The notes: generated from the letters alone by a model not told the origin. A stretch of 64,000 nucleotides of DNA from Limnobacter parvus (GCF_024623725.1 NZ_JANKHG010000018.1:246602-310601); one strand, 5' to 3'; positions 13,449 through 22,676 are shown, numbered from the stretch's first letter. A program made the numbers and translations.

Positions 13449-14858
13449 TCAGTGCGGCCGTCCATCCTGGATCCAGGCTTGCACTGAATTCATATCGAGC
13501 CGATAACGCGAGCCATGGTGCACTTGCAAGATTTGCAATTCGTCCATCAGCATCGCTTTCAATCCAGGTGAGCTGTCTTCGGTTAATTCAAGTTGTTCAA
13601 GTGCTTGCGCGGCCGATAAACGCCGCCGCACGACCAAGCCCACCGTTTGATTCAGACTTTCACGGTATTGAATGCGCAAGGGGTTGGGCACACCCATTGA
13701 ATTCATCACGACCACATACTTGTTCATCGATCGTTCATAGGTCCAGCAGAACAAATCGGCTGCCAATGACACATCCTGAAATTCATACACGCCAATCATG
13801 GCTCTTGCGTAATCGATGGGCTCCACATCCAGAAATGAAAGCGGCGCGCAGTTGTAGAGCATCAAAGGAATGTTTGCAGCAAGGCGACTGGTGCGTTTGT
13901 TGCCGTCCTCAAATGGCTGCAGATACGCCAAATTTATCCATAGAAAAAACGCGCACTCCAAGGGGTTTTTAATCAGGCGGGCTTTTTCAAGAATGATGTT
14001 CAACATTTCATTCAGTAAAGCAGGTACCTGGGTGGGCACATACACTGTGTCGCTGATATTCACCACTTTTTGGCGAATGGCACCCAATGCATTCATGTCT
14101 TCCAGCAAATCCTGCATAAGCGCGGTGTGCAGGCTTTTAAGCAGGGCAGAAGTCAAACCCTGCAATGGCACGGTGTCCACGAGAAATTCAATTGCGGTTT
14201 TGTGATTCATCAACATCACGGCATCCATGTCGCCACTCACCATACCGCGCTTGAACAATTCCTCGGTGGCCAACAGGCTGTAACGATTGCCCTCCAAACG
14301 CGAAGAAGCCCATGACAAATCAATCAAGAGTTGCTCAAGCACTTTGCGTGCATAAGTACCCGCAGGTTGTTGTTCACGAAGCCGCCCTGCCTGATACAAA
14401 CGATCAGCGATTTGCTCTGAAAGTAGGCTGCTTTGATTGGGCACATACCCGTCAACGAAATCGCGTTGATAAGTCACTGGATTTCGCGCTGCGAGGGGCT
14501 TGTTGAGTTTGCGTAGTAGCGCTTGCGATTGTGCAGACCATTCCGGCTGCTCACGCGGCTGTGCGGGCCCGTATGGCGCAGCGGGTGATTCCAGAAAATT
14601 GGTATGCGGGTTATTGGACACTTCCGCCAAGCCAGCCAGTCGATACCGGGTGGCGCGGGCTTTGCCCTGCCGGATCAACAAACCTTCCTGACACAATGTT
14701 TCAAGATGGCGCCGCACGGTGGCAGAACTACCCTGCGTGGCTTCAATTACATCGGTCGAAGACACTTCCTGCAAGCCCGAACGCGCCAATTTTTGAACCG
14801 CAAGCAGAACTTTGATCGGGTTGATCTTTACAGGGTGATCATTCATTAATCTGCTCAC
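13449..14858 (-). CDS. Fic-domain protein with Gln in catalytic His position
   Basis: This protein of about 469 residues has an N-terminal winged-helix region (about 12-75; SSTDVIEATQGSSATVRRHL) and a Fic domain in the middle. The Fic motif reads QPFEDGNKRTSR at 314-325, where the canonical form is HPFx(D/E)GNGRxxR. The catalytic His is replaced by Gln (codon CAG) and the second Gly by Lys. An inhibitory helix motif SSRLEGN at 185-191 fits (S/T)xxxE(G/N) ahead of the Fic core, as in class II Fic proteins. Normal Fic enzymes AMPylate proteins using that His, so this one may be inactive or use another chemistry. The first codon could be GTG at 14858 or ATG at 14846. It ends four bases from the convergent MBL gene. 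Confidence 0.85.
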   Translation of the reverse strand: MSRLMNDHPVKINPIKVLLAVQKLARSGLQEVSSTDVIEATQGSSATVRRHLETLCQEGLLIRQGKARATRYRLAGLAEVSNNPHTNFLESPAAPYGPAQPREQPEWSAQSQALLRKLNKPLAARNPVTYQRDFVDGYVPNQSSLLSEQIADRLYQAGRLREQQPAGTYARKVLEQLLIDLSWASSRLEGNRYSLLATEELFKRGMVSGDMDAVMLMNHKTAIEFLVDTVPLQGLTSALLKSLHTALMQDLLEDMNALGAIRQKVVNISDTVYVPTQVPALLNEMLNIILEKARLIKNPLECAFFLWINLAYLQPFEDGNKRTSRLAANIPLMLYNCAPLSFLDVEPIDYARAMIGVYEFQDVSLAADLFCWTYERSMNKYVVVMNSMGVPNPLRIQYRESLNQTVGLVVRRRLSAAQALEQLELTEDSSPGLKAMLMDELQILQVHHGSRYRLDMNSVQAWIQDGRPH

Positions 14859-14868
14859 TTATCTAATA

Positions 14869-14880
14869 ATTTGATCAAAT
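14869..14880. promoter_or_regulatory. 12-bp palindrome upstream of fic gene
   Basis: ATTTGATCAAAT is a perfect 12-bp palindrome centred 16 bases upstream of the GTG start of the Fic protein gene. It lies within a larger inverted repeat of AATCTGCT (14848-14855) and AGCAGATT (14903-14910). The Fic protein carries its own winged-helix domain, so this is a plausible autoregulatory site. The intergenic region also serves the promoter end of no other gene, because the Nudix gene to the right ends here. Confidence 0.5.
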
Positions 14881-14923
14881 ATGAGCAAATAATACAACAC
14901 TAAGCAGATTTACCTCAATAAAT

Positions 14924-15466
14924 TTACGATCCGCCCACCCAAAACGCCCCAATAATGGTTTTTACATCGCTCACCTCACCGGCCTTGATTTGCTTCATCA
15001 ACTCGGCCGGTTCTACCAGCACCACGTCCAGAAACTCGTTGTGGTCCAGTTGCCTTTCTTGCAGGGTTAGGCCACGCGCCACATACAGCTCGATTTTTTC
15101 TGTGGAATAGGAAATGACAGGGTGGATGGTGGTGATGTATTCCAGCGTTTGCGCCACATAACCGGTTTCTTCAAGCAGTTCGCGGTGGGCGGTTGCCACA
15201 GGGTCTTCGCCAGGGTCAATTTTTCCCGCCGGGAATTCCAGAAACACACGGTGCAGGGGGTAGCGGAACTGCCGTTCCATCACGAACCTGCCGTCGTCCA
15301 GAATGGGAATAATGGCTACAGCGCCGGGGTGCACAGTGTATTCCCGCACCGATTCTTCACCGTTGGGCAGGCGCACAGTGTCTTGGTTCACCTTCATTAA
15401 ATGCCCATCGAAAACGCGGGTGCTGTTAATGCAGGTTTCTTCCAGGTGTTTTTCAGAATCAGACAT
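14924..15466 (-). CDS. Nudix hydrolase, ADP-ribose pyrophosphatase type
   Basis: This 180-residue enzyme has a complete Nudix box, GKIDPGEDP then AHRELLEETGYV (G-x5-E-x7-RELLEETG). The box follows the typical FLEFPAGK lead-in of ADP-ribose pyrophosphatases (NudF). A C-terminal segment (ELYVARGLT, DHNEFLDVVLVEPAEL) also fits this group. The likely reaction is hydrolysis of ADP-ribose to AMP and ribose 5-phosphate with Mg2+. The ATG at 15466 was preferred to one at 15499 because the family begins near SDSEKHLEET. The gene stands alone, divergent from the antiporter gene. Confidence 0.88.
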   Translation of the reverse strand: MSDSEKHLEETCINSTRVFDGHLMKVNQDTVRLPNGEESVREYTVHPGAVAIIPILDDGRFVMERQFRYPLHRVFLEFPAGKIDPGEDPVATAHRELLEETGYVAQTLEYITTIHPVISYSTEKIELYVARGLTLQERQLDHNEFLDVVLVEPAELMKQIKAGEVSDVKTIIGAFWVGGS

Positions 15467-15578
15467 GTGGGCAACTTCAAAATTAAACAATCTGCACATT
15501 TGAACACATTGAGAACTTCGCGTTTACCCTAACCTTCCCGGTGGTAAACTCAATCGCCAACATTTTCTACATTTCCCC

Positions 15579-16808
15579 ATGTCACTGCTTTCCAGCCTGC
15601 TGTTGCTCATCGTAGTTGCCCGCTTGTTTGGGCGCTTGTTTGCACGCTACAACCAGCCCGAACTGATCGGTGAAATTCTGGCGGGCGTGCTGTTGGGGCC
15701 AGCAATTTTGGGTTTGATTGAGCCGAACAAGGCTTTGGCAGGCGTCACCGAACTTGCAGTGTTTCTGATCATTCTGAATGCTGGCCTTGAAATGCGCTTT
15801 TCTGACATCGTGGGCGCAATGAAAGGCCGGGGACTGCTATTGGCCGCCATCAGTTTTTTCATTCCTTTTGGTGGTGGCGTTCTGGTGGCCGCAGCATTTG
15901 GACAAGACATCATGAGAATGATTTTTCTGGGTCTGTGCATTTCAATCACCGCCCTGCCCGTGGCCGTTAAGCTGATGGACAGCCTGGGTATTCTGCACAC
16001 GCCTATCGCGAAGTTTTCGCTGGCCACTGCGGTGGTGAACGACGTGGCTGCCCTCTTTATTCTGGGTATTGTTCTGAATTTGCCTGAAACCCTAACCTTG
16101 GGCGACACGGGCCAGGCGGTTGGCATTGCCACCCTCAAATTGCTTGCGCTGGGTTTGGTAGTAGTGGGGCTTAACCAATTGCTCAACTGGCTGGAAAAAC
16201 GCAATGTAAATGTGCAGGCATTGCCTGAATCGATGATCCGCGTGTTTGGCCCGGAAGCGCTGTTTGGCATTGTGGTGGTGTTTGTATTGGTGTTCGGCAC
16301 CATCAGCGAAGCGCTGGGTTTTCACTTCGTAATTGGCGCGTTTTTCGGGGCGCTGTTTTTGGACAAAAAACACTTTATTGCCTCGCGCTACAAAGATCTG
16401 CAAAACAGCTTGGGTTCAATCACCAATGGTTTTCTGGCGCCAATTTTCTTCGCCTACCTGGGGCTTGAACTGCAATTGGTCAGCTTGAGCGAATGGGATT
16501 TCCCGCTGATCGTGATTTTGGTTTCAATCGTAACCAAATTGTTCGCGGGTTGGCTTGGCGGCTTGATGGTGGGCATGGACCACCGCGAATCCCTGGGTCT
16601 GGGTGCTGTGCTGAATGGCCGCGGCGTGATGGAACTGGTGGTTGCTGGCATTGCTTACCAAAACGGCTTTATTGGGCCCACCATGTTTTCAACACTGGTG
16701 TTGATGGGCATTGTGACCACATTCCTGACCCCAATATTTTTCAAGCAAGTGTACCGGGGCAACCGGCTTGAAGAATACCGTCAGGCAAGTCGCCAGGAAA
16801 TCCAATAA
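15579..16808 (+). CDS. CPA2-type cation/proton antiporter
   Basis: This membrane protein of 409 residues has about 12 hydrophobic helices and no C-terminal TrkA-N domain. The features of the KefB/CPA2 exchanger fold are visible: RYNQPELIGEILAGVLLGPA at the start of the second helix, ITALPVAVKLM, and the charged pair ATAVVNDVAALFIL in the conserved helix (ND in place of the DD of NhaA). The late motif GAVLNGRGVMELVVAGIA is also characteristic. It likely exchanges K+ or Na+ for H+. The stop lies directly against the stop of the convergent FRG gene with no base between. Confidence 0.87.
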   Translation: MSLLSSLLLLIVVARLFGRLFARYNQPELIGEILAGVLLGPAILGLIEPNKALAGVTELAVFLIILNAGLEMRFSDIVGAMKGRGLLLAAISFFIPFGGGVLVAAAFGQDIMRMIFLGLCISITALPVAVKLMDSLGILHTPIAKFSLATAVVNDVAALFILGIVLNLPETLTLGDTGQAVGIATLKLLALGLVVVGLNQLLNWLEKRNVNVQALPESMIRVFGPEALFGIVVVFVLVFGTISEALGFHFVIGAFFGALFLDKKHFIASRYKDLQNSLGSITNGFLAPIFFAYLGLELQLVSLSEWDFPLIVILVSIVTKLFAGWLGGLMVGMDHRESLGLGAVLNGRGVMELVVAGIAYQNGFIGPTMFSTLVLMGIVTTFLTPIFFKQVYRGNRLEEYRQASRQEIQ

Positions 16809-17600
16809 CTACACACGCGTGGCCTGCAAATGCCCGGGCCAGGTAATTTCAAGTTCATAGGCAATAGAGCGCGAAAGCCCGTCCAGGTCGGGAAACAGCG
16901 TGGCGTGGGTAATGTTCATTCGGTACAAGGCCAACATGGCTTCCTTGCGAAGGCTGGCAGGCAAAACAAACTTGCGAATCATCGCAGGGCCGGTTTCATA
17001 GTGCTGAATAATTTCGTCAATGGGTTTGTCCAGCACCCCCGGCACCACGAATGTTCCCGATTGCGCAACCAGCCGCCCGTCCATTCGGTCGGGTTCGCCC
17101 ACCCACATAATGTCGTTGGTGTTCGATGCAAAGTAACGCTCGAAATTGCCTTCGATTCGCGGGTCGATCATGTCGCGGTGCAAGGTTGCATTGTTGCTGG
17201 GTGTGGCCATCCACAAACGGGGCGTGTCCAGCGCAAACACCGCAGAATTTTTCGTGGCCCTTTCCAGTGCAAAAAATGCGGCCACAAATGGCGACTTGGT
17301 GAAGTCAAGCATGCGCGTGGGTGCGCCGTGGTGCTGCATTAGCGCAAGGCATCGAACATCGTCGTCCAGCACGCTGGCATCAGGCAAATAATTGTGCGCC
17401 TTGCGGCGAAAAATCCGGAAGGCACGTTCCTCGCGTGAACGCCAGGTCGCTTTGTCGGGCACGTAATTGTGCAAGTACCGCGAAAGGGAACTGAGCAATG
17501 ACCAATCTGCGTCTTGTAGCCCACGAAACGCCCAACCATCACATTCGGTGGTTAGGGCAACAAACTCGTTCCAGTCGGTAATTTGAATGGTTTCCAACAA
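16809..17600 (-). CDS. FRG-domain protein
   Basis: This protein of about 263 residues matches the FRG domain. The name motif appears as WAFRGLQDADWSLLSSLSR near residue 22. The conserved LALMQHHGAPTRMLDFTKSP follows near residue 88, then FVAAFFALE. FRG domains occur in phage-defence and toxin-like loci and are suspected to have ADP-ribosyltransferase or nuclease-linked roles; no biochemical role is settled. The start is probably TTG (17600 or 17597), with AGGAG upstream. It lies between the antiporter and zwf without a partner gene, so it appears to be a stand-alone copy. Confidence 0.8.
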   Translation of the reverse strand: MLETIQITDWNEFVALTTECDGWAFRGLQDADWSLLSSLSRYLHNYVPDKATWRSREERAFRIFRRKAHNYLPDASVLDDDVRCLALMQHHGAPTRMLDFTKSPFVAAFFALERATKNSAVFALDTPRLWMATPSNNATLHRDMIDPRIEGNFERYFASNTNDIMWVGEPDRMDGRLVAQSGTFVVPGVLDKPIDEIIQHYETGPAMIRKFVLPASLRKEAMLALYRMNITHATLFPDLDGLSRSIAYELEITWPGHLQATRV

Positions 17601-17622
17601 TCAACTCCTTGTCAGATCAGAA

Positions 17623-19089
17623 TCAAAGCCCGTCTTCTGACCAAATTGCACCTGCCCGCATGGCCATTGCAGTGGCCGATGATGGGCCATAGGTGCCACT
17701 GGTGTAAGGCACAGGTTCCATGCCATGGTTTTTCAAATCATTCAAAATGCGGTCTACAAATTCCCACTGGGTTTGTACTTCGTCGCGGCGCAAAAACAAA
17801 CCCAGGCGACCCCGCAAAATGTCGGTGATCAAACGCTCGTAAGCATCGCGCACCGGAATGCGCCATGTATTGAAAAAATCCAGGTCGAGTGACACTGGCT
17901 TTAAGCGTTCACGCTCGCCCGGTGTTTTTGCAAGCAGTTTCAATTCCAGTTTGTCTTCGGGCTGCAAGTGAATCACCAACTGGTTGCCCACCCACTGCCC
18001 ACCCACCGGTTCAAACAGCGGCTTGGGCACATCGCGAAACTGAATCACGATTTCAGCGAAGCGACGGGGCATGCGTTTGCCTGTTCGCAACAGGAAAGGC
18101 ACACCGGCCCAACGCCAGGTTTGCACTTCGGTGCGAAACGACACATAGGTCTCTGTGGTGGAATTGGCTGCCACACCTTTTTCATTGCGGTACTTGGGCA
18201 CAGGCTGGCCTTTCACATACCCCTCGCCATATTGACCCACCACAATTTCCGGAATGCCGGTTACCTGCGGCACTTTCAGCGAACGCAGCACCTTCAGCTT
18301 TTCATCGCGCAGTGAATTTGCTTCAAGGCTGACAGGTGGTTCCATGGCCACGGTGGCCAGCAATTGCAGCATGTGGCTTTGAACCATGTCGCGCAGCGCA
18401 CCAGCGTGTTCATAAAAACCGGCCCGGTCTTCCACACCCAAATCTTCCGCCACCGTAATTTGCACATGGGCCACGTGTTCGCGCGTTAGCAATGGCTCGA
18501 AAATTCGGTTTCCCAAACGCAGCGCCAGCAGGTTTTGAACCGCCTGTTTGCCCAAGTAATGATCAATGCGATACACCTGCGATTCATCCAGCTTGGCGGC
18601 CACTGCTTCTTCAATCAAGGCTGATTCTTTGGCGTTGAAACCCAATGGCTTTTCCAGCACCAAGCGCAGCTTGGCCGGGTCGCGCACGGTGGGTATGCAG
18701 TTAATCAAATCGATAAAACGGGAAGAAGGCAGGGCGGCGTAATGCACCACCGGTTCGGGGCTGCCCGCCACAGCGCCCGCCATGGCAGTGCAAGAGTCTG
18801 CGGTGCCCAGCACCACTTGCAAGGTGTGCAGGTAGGGCAACAAGGCCGGGATAGATTCACGTGCGGCTTCATCGCCGGCGGCAGCCAGGAATGCATCGAC
18901 CTGTGCCAAGGCATCCGCAGGGCTTAATGCATCGCGTTGTGCGAAGATGATCTTTGATTCAGGCGAGAAATAACCCGATTTGGCCAGGTGGGCCAGGGCG
19001 GGAATAATTTTACGCTTGGCCAAATCGCCACCCGCACCGTGCAACACAAAGGTGAAAGCGCCCACGGGCAGTGGAGAATTGTCGGTCAT
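17623..19089 (-). CDS. zwf: glucose-6-phosphate 1-dehydrogenase
   Basis: This 488-residue enzyme oxidises glucose 6-phosphate to 6-phosphogluconolactone with NADP+, feeding the Entner-Doudoroff and pentose phosphate routes. The cofactor loop GAGGDLAKRK lies near residue 18. The active-site signature reads RIDHYLGKQAVQN near residue 180; most family members have Glu after GK, here Gln (codon CAG). The length is normal. It is divergent from edd across a 107-base region with a HexR-type operator. The 6-phosphogluconolactonase gene (pgl) is not next to it. Confidence 0.93.
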   Translation of the reverse strand: MTDNSPLPVGAFTFVLHGAGGDLAKRKIIPALAHLAKSGYFSPESKIIFAQRDALSPADALAQVDAFLAAAGDEAARESIPALLPYLHTLQVVLGTADSCTAMAGAVAGSPEPVVHYAALPSSRFIDLINCIPTVRDPAKLRLVLEKPLGFNAKESALIEEAVAAKLDESQVYRIDHYLGKQAVQNLLALRLGNRIFEPLLTREHVAHVQITVAEDLGVEDRAGFYEHAGALRDMVQSHMLQLLATVAMEPPVSLEANSLRDEKLKVLRSLKVPQVTGIPEIVVGQYGEGYVKGQPVPKYRNEKGVAANSTTETYVSFRTEVQTWRWAGVPFLLRTGKRMPRRFAEIVIQFRDVPKPLFEPVGGQWVGNQLVIHLQPEDKLELKLLAKTPGERERLKPVSLDLDFFNTWRIPVRDAYERLITDILRGRLGLFLRRDEVQTQWEFVDRILNDLKNHGMEPVPYTSGTYGPSSATAMAMRAGAIWSEDGL

Positions 19090-19139
19090 ATTGGCTTCCA
19101 GAGTGGCTGAACGAATTGGTTACAAAAATTGATTACTTA

Positions 19140-19156
19140 TTGTAATTATGTTACAA
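19140..19156. promoter_or_regulatory. HexR operator between zwf and edd
   Basis: TTGTAATTATGTTACAA is a palindrome with 6-bp arms (TTGTAA, TTACAA) and a 5-base centre. It agrees at 15 of 17 positions with the HexR box known from proteobacteria (TTGTAATTAAATTACAA). It lies in the 107-base divergent region between zwf (start 19089) and edd (start 19197). HexR represses zwf and edd-eda and is released by KDPG, the Edd product. No hexR gene is in the window. Confidence 0.85.
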
Positions 19157-19196
19157 ACATTGAACCTCTACAAGCAATCTTAACAAGGTCTGTGCA

Positions 19197-20990
19197 ATGG
19201 CAACCACACTACACCCCACATTGCTGAAGCTTCGTGAACGCATTGAAAAGCGATCAGCAGCGACGCGCGCGGCCTATTTAAGCAACTTGCCACAAGGGCC
19301 ACAAAACCGCACTGCGGTGGGTTGTGCCAATTTGGCCCACACCACGGCAATTTTTCCCAGCCCCACCAAGCGTGTTATTTCACTGCACAAGTCGCCGCAC
19401 CTGGGCATTGTGACTGCCTACAACGACATGTTGTCGGCCCACCAACCCTTTGCACTTTACCCGGAATTGATTGCAAAACACGCCCACGCATTGGGGGCCA
19501 CCACACAGGTGGCTGGCGGCACGCCCGCCATGTGCGACGGTGTAACCCAGGGCCGCGAGGGCATGGAATTGTCGCTGTTTTCACGCGATGTAATTGCGCT
19601 TTCCGCTTGCGTGGGCTTGTCCCACGATGTGTTCGACGGCGCCATTTTGCTGGGTGTATGCGACAAAATTGCACCTGGCTTGCTAATCGGTGCATTGGGC
19701 TTTGGTCACTTGCCTTTTGTGTTCATTCCCGCCGGCCCCATGGAAACTGGCTTGTCGAATTCTGAAAAAGCCAAAACACGCCAGCTGGCTGCACAAGGCA
19801 AAGCCAGCCGCGAAACACTGTTGCAATCGGAAGAAAAAGCCTACCACAGCCCTGGCACCTGCACCTTTTACGGCACAGCCAATTCCAACCAGTTGATGCT
19901 TGATTTCATGGGCTTGCAATTTCCGGGCGGTGCGTTTGAATTGCCCAGCAGCCCACAACGCCAAGCCTTGATTGCAGAAAGTGTGCGAGCGCTGGAAAGC
20001 GCCACACGCAACCCGGCCTTGCAACTGGGCACACTGGTTGATTCGCGCTGCCTGATGAATGCACTGGTGGGCCTGATGGCTTCCGGCGGTTCCACCAACC
20101 ACACCATTCACTGGGTTAGCGTGGCGCGCGCTGCGGGTTATTTAATCGACTGGACCGACCTTGAAGTGATTTCAAGCGTCACCCCATTGCTGACCCGTGT
20201 GTACCCCAACGGCACTGAAGACGTCAACGCGTTTCAGGCAGCAGGCGGCACGGCAGGTTTGCTGGCCACGCTGATTGATGGCGGTTTTGTGGATGGTGAA
20301 GCACCCACCGTGTGGGGCACCAGCATGGCCAACACGGTGGCTGAAGTGCTGCCCACCGCAGAAGCATTTTCAACACGCCCGCCAGGCCCTTCGCGCAACC
20401 TTGAGGTGCTGCGCCCCTACACCGATCCCTTTCAGCCTGATGGCGGTATTCGCCTGATGCAAGGCAATTTGGGCCGTGGCGTGTGCAAAATTTCAGCTGT
20501 AAAAAAAGAACACCGATTTGTTGAAGCACCCTGCCGCGTATTCACAGACCAGCACCAGGTCATCGATGCATTCGAGCGCGGTGAGTTTACGCAGGCTTTG
20601 GTGGTGGTGCTGGCCCACCAAGGCCCACGCGCCAATGGCATGCCGGAACTGCACAAGCTCACGCCCATTCTGGGTGTATTGCAAGACCGCGGCCTGCCCG
20701 TTGCACTGGTGACTGACGGCCGAATGAGTGGCGCTTCCGGCAAAGTGCTTTCCGCCATTCATGTGTGCCCCGAAGCCAAAGCCGATGGCCCCATTGCACG
20801 CCTTCGCGATGGCGATGTGGTGCGCGTGGATGCCCATGAAGGTGTGCTGCACACCACCGCTGATTTAAGCCAACGCGAACCCATGCCCACACCTGCCCAA
20901 GCCGTAAGCCACGGGCGCGGTTACTTTCAGGTGTGGCGCAACACAGTCAGCAGCGCCGAAGAAGGCGCAAGCAACCTGTTCACCGACTAA
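19197..20990 (+). CDS. edd: 6-phosphogluconate dehydratase
   Basis: This 597-residue enzyme converts 6-phosphogluconate to KDPG in the Entner-Doudoroff pathway. It belongs to the IlvD/Edd family with a [4Fe-4S] cluster. Conserved parts include [16 protein letters not shown] near residue 65, [20 protein letters not shown] near 106, [19 protein letters not shown] near 140, the Cys in [14 protein letters not shown] near 223, and [12 protein letters not shown] near 512. The length is full. It starts 41 bases after the HexR operator and is followed 15 bases later by eda. Confidence 0.95.
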   Translation: MATTLHPTLLKLRERIEKRSAATRAAYLSNLPQGPQNRTAVGCANLAHTTAIFPSPTKRVISLHKSPHLGIVTAYNDMLSAHQPFALYPELIAKHAHALGATTQVAGGTPAMCDGVTQGREGMELSLFSRDVIALSACVGLSHDVFDGAILLGVCDKIAPGLLIGALGFGHLPFVFIPAGPMETGLSNSEKAKTRQLAAQGKASRETLLQSEEKAYHSPGTCTFYGTANSNQLMLDFMGLQFPGGAFELPSSPQRQALIAESVRALESATRNPALQLGTLVDSRCLMNALVGLMASGGSTNHTIHWVSVARAAGYLIDWTDLEVISSVTPLLTRVYPNGTEDVNAFQAAGGTAGLLATLIDGGFVDGEAPTVWGTSMANTVAEVLPTAEAFSTRPPGPSRNLEVLRPYTDPFQPDGGIRLMQGNLGRGVCKISAVKKEHRFVEAPCRVFTDQHQVIDAFERGEFTQALVVVLAHQGPRANGMPELHKLTPILGVLQDRGLPVALVTDGRMSGASGKVLSAIHVCPEAKADGPIARLRDGDVVRVDAHEGVLHTTADLSQREPMPTPAQAVSHGRGYFQVWRNTVSSAEEGASNLFTD

Positions 20991-21005
20991 AACTGGAGCA
21001 TTACA

Positions 21006-21668
21006 ATGATTCACAACCCAACAACCCGAGCTGAACGAACCCGCGATTGGCTACAGCAAGGCGTGCTGCCCGTGGTGGTTATTCCCAGCGTGAAGCAAGG
21101 GCTGGAAATTGCCGAAGGCCTTTGTGCGGGCGGAATTACTCAAATTGAAATTACGCTGCGCACCCCCGAGGCCCTGCAAGCCATGGGTGAAATCGCCAAG
21201 CGATTTCCCGACCTGCGCGTGTCAGCAGGCACCGTGCTAACGCCCACCCAGTTTGACCAAACTGCCGACTTGGGTGCAACTTTGTTCATATCGCCCGGCT
21301 TAACGGAAGCACTAGCGGAACACGCCTTGAAAAGCGGTTACGCGTGGGTACCCGGTGTGGCCACCGCTTCAGAAATGATGCGCGCACTTGAATTGGGTTT
21401 TGAGTTGTTGAAGTTTTTCCCGGCCATGGCGGCTGGTGGCCCCAAGGCGCTGGCTGGTATTACCGCGCCCTTGGCTGCTGCACGCATTGTGCCCACCGGC
21501 GGCGTGACATTGGAAAACATGGCGCAATGGCGTGAAGTAAAAGCCGTGCAAGCCGTAGGTGGCACATGGCTTACCGCTGGGCTTGATCAGGTAAGCGACA
21601 TAGCCAAGGTGGTGGAGCAGCGTGCAGCGCTGGCACTGGCCGCCTGGAACGGCCTGATTCAAGCCTAG
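21006..21668 (+). CDS. eda: KDPG aldolase
   Basis: This 220-residue aldolase cleaves KDPG to pyruvate and glyceraldehyde 3-phosphate, and may also process KHG. Motifs of the family are present: PVVVIPSVKQGLEIAEGL, ITQIEITLRTPEALQ with the catalytic Glu, VSAGTVLTPTQFDQ, and the Schiff-base Lys in LLKFFPAMAAGG. The signature PTGGVTLENM follows. It is the second gene after edd with 15 bases between and so shares the HexR-controlled promoter. Confidence 0.95.
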   Translation: MIHNPTTRAERTRDWLQQGVLPVVVIPSVKQGLEIAEGLCAGGITQIEITLRTPEALQAMGEIAKRFPDLRVSAGTVLTPTQFDQTADLGATLFISPGLTEALAEHALKSGYAWVPGVATASEMMRALELGFELLKFFPAMAAGGPKALAGITAPLAAARIVPTGGVTLENMAQWREVKAVQAVGGTWLTAGLDQVSDIAKVVEQRAALALAAWNGLIQA

Positions 21669-21797
21669 TCAATTCAGCGTGAACCATTTAGCACCAGTTG
21701 CTACCAAATGCTTTACACGCCTGCCAACCAACGCGCCAAAAGCACCTCTACGGGTTTCATGTCGCCATACGTTCAGCAGCAAAACTAGGTAAGCAAC

Positions 21798-22664
21798 ATG
21801 AACAACGGAATTGCAGCGGGTGGCTTGAACAACCTGAATCACATTCAACGCGCACTCACGGAAATTGACACCGGCGCCGACGCAGATCATCAAATTCATC
21901 TCCATGAATTTTCCCGTCAGCTCAATGAGTGGAGCCAAAACGGCTTGAACACGGAGTATCGATTAGAGACAAGCCAGCGTATTCTGCGCTGTTTTACACA
22001 ACGAACGACAAATCTTGATCTGGGCCGACTTGGGCTGCGAAGCCTGCCTGACTGCCTAAGGCATTTAACCCAGTTGCGAACCCTGGATGTGAACGGCAAT
22101 CGTCTTGAGTCATTTCCAGATTGCCTGCACTGCTTGCGAAACTTGACCGTTTTAAGGCTGTGTGGAAACCGGCTGCAAACACTTCCTGAGGACTTCTGGA
22201 AGAATAAAATCATGCTGCACGAACTTTCAGTTCAAAACAATCGCTTGACCTCATTTCCAGTTCCGCAGGGTAGGTTGTTCGCGCCGGGCTTGCTGGGCGG
22301 CCCCCAGGTTTATGGTGTCAACCTGGCCGAGCAGCCTCGAGTTCACAGAATTGAACTGGGTGGCAATCACCTGACCTCCTTGCCCATCGACATTCAACTG
22401 CTGCGCGGCTTGAGAATACTCGACCTGAACCACAATGAATTGAACGAATTGCCAGGCAGTATCTGGCAACTTTCAAATCTTCACGAACTGGATGTGTCTT
22501 ACAACGAATTAAACGACATACCCGAACCCATGCCTGCCAGGTTGACAGAGCACATGTTCAGAAACCGTGGAAGATTGGTGATAGATCCTGTAACCGCGAA
22601 CACGCTGAACCGGTCGATATTCCGTCTTGTTCCAGTGGTCGTGATGCATCCGGGTCAGGAATAA
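21798..22664 (+). CDS. leucine-rich-repeat protein, effector-like
   Basis: This 288-residue protein has no signal peptide. A helical N-terminal region of about 70 residues comes first. Seven or so leucine-rich repeats follow, about residues 70-265: TNLDLGRLGLRSLPDCL, LRTLDVNGNRLESFPDCL, LTVLRLCGNRLQTLPEDF and LRILDLNHNELNELPGSI. The LPxxL repeat type matches bacterial effectors such as the IpaH/SspH group and other LPX proteins, but no E3 ligase domain follows. It may be an injected effector or an intracellular adaptor. No secretion system genes are near. It is a single gene between eda and DUF3567. Confidence 0.78.
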   Translation: MNNGIAAGGLNNLNHIQRALTEIDTGADADHQIHLHEFSRQLNEWSQNGLNTEYRLETSQRILRCFTQRTTNLDLGRLGLRSLPDCLRHLTQLRTLDVNGNRLESFPDCLHCLRNLTVLRLCGNRLQTLPEDFWKNKIMLHELSVQNNRLTSFPVPQGRLFAPGLLGGPQVYGVNLAEQPRVHRIELGGNHLTSLPIDIQLLRGLRILDLNHNELNELPGSIWQLSNLHELDVSYNELNDIPEPMPARLTEHMFRNRGRLVIDPVTANTLNRSIFRLVPVVVMHPGQE

Positions 22665-22676
22665 ACAGGAAGTGGG

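Noticed and set aside
15647-16303. Minus-strand ORF of 218 residues in the antiporter gene
   Set aside because: It is a Thr/Pro/Arg-rich shadow of a membrane protein gene with strong motifs on the plus strand.
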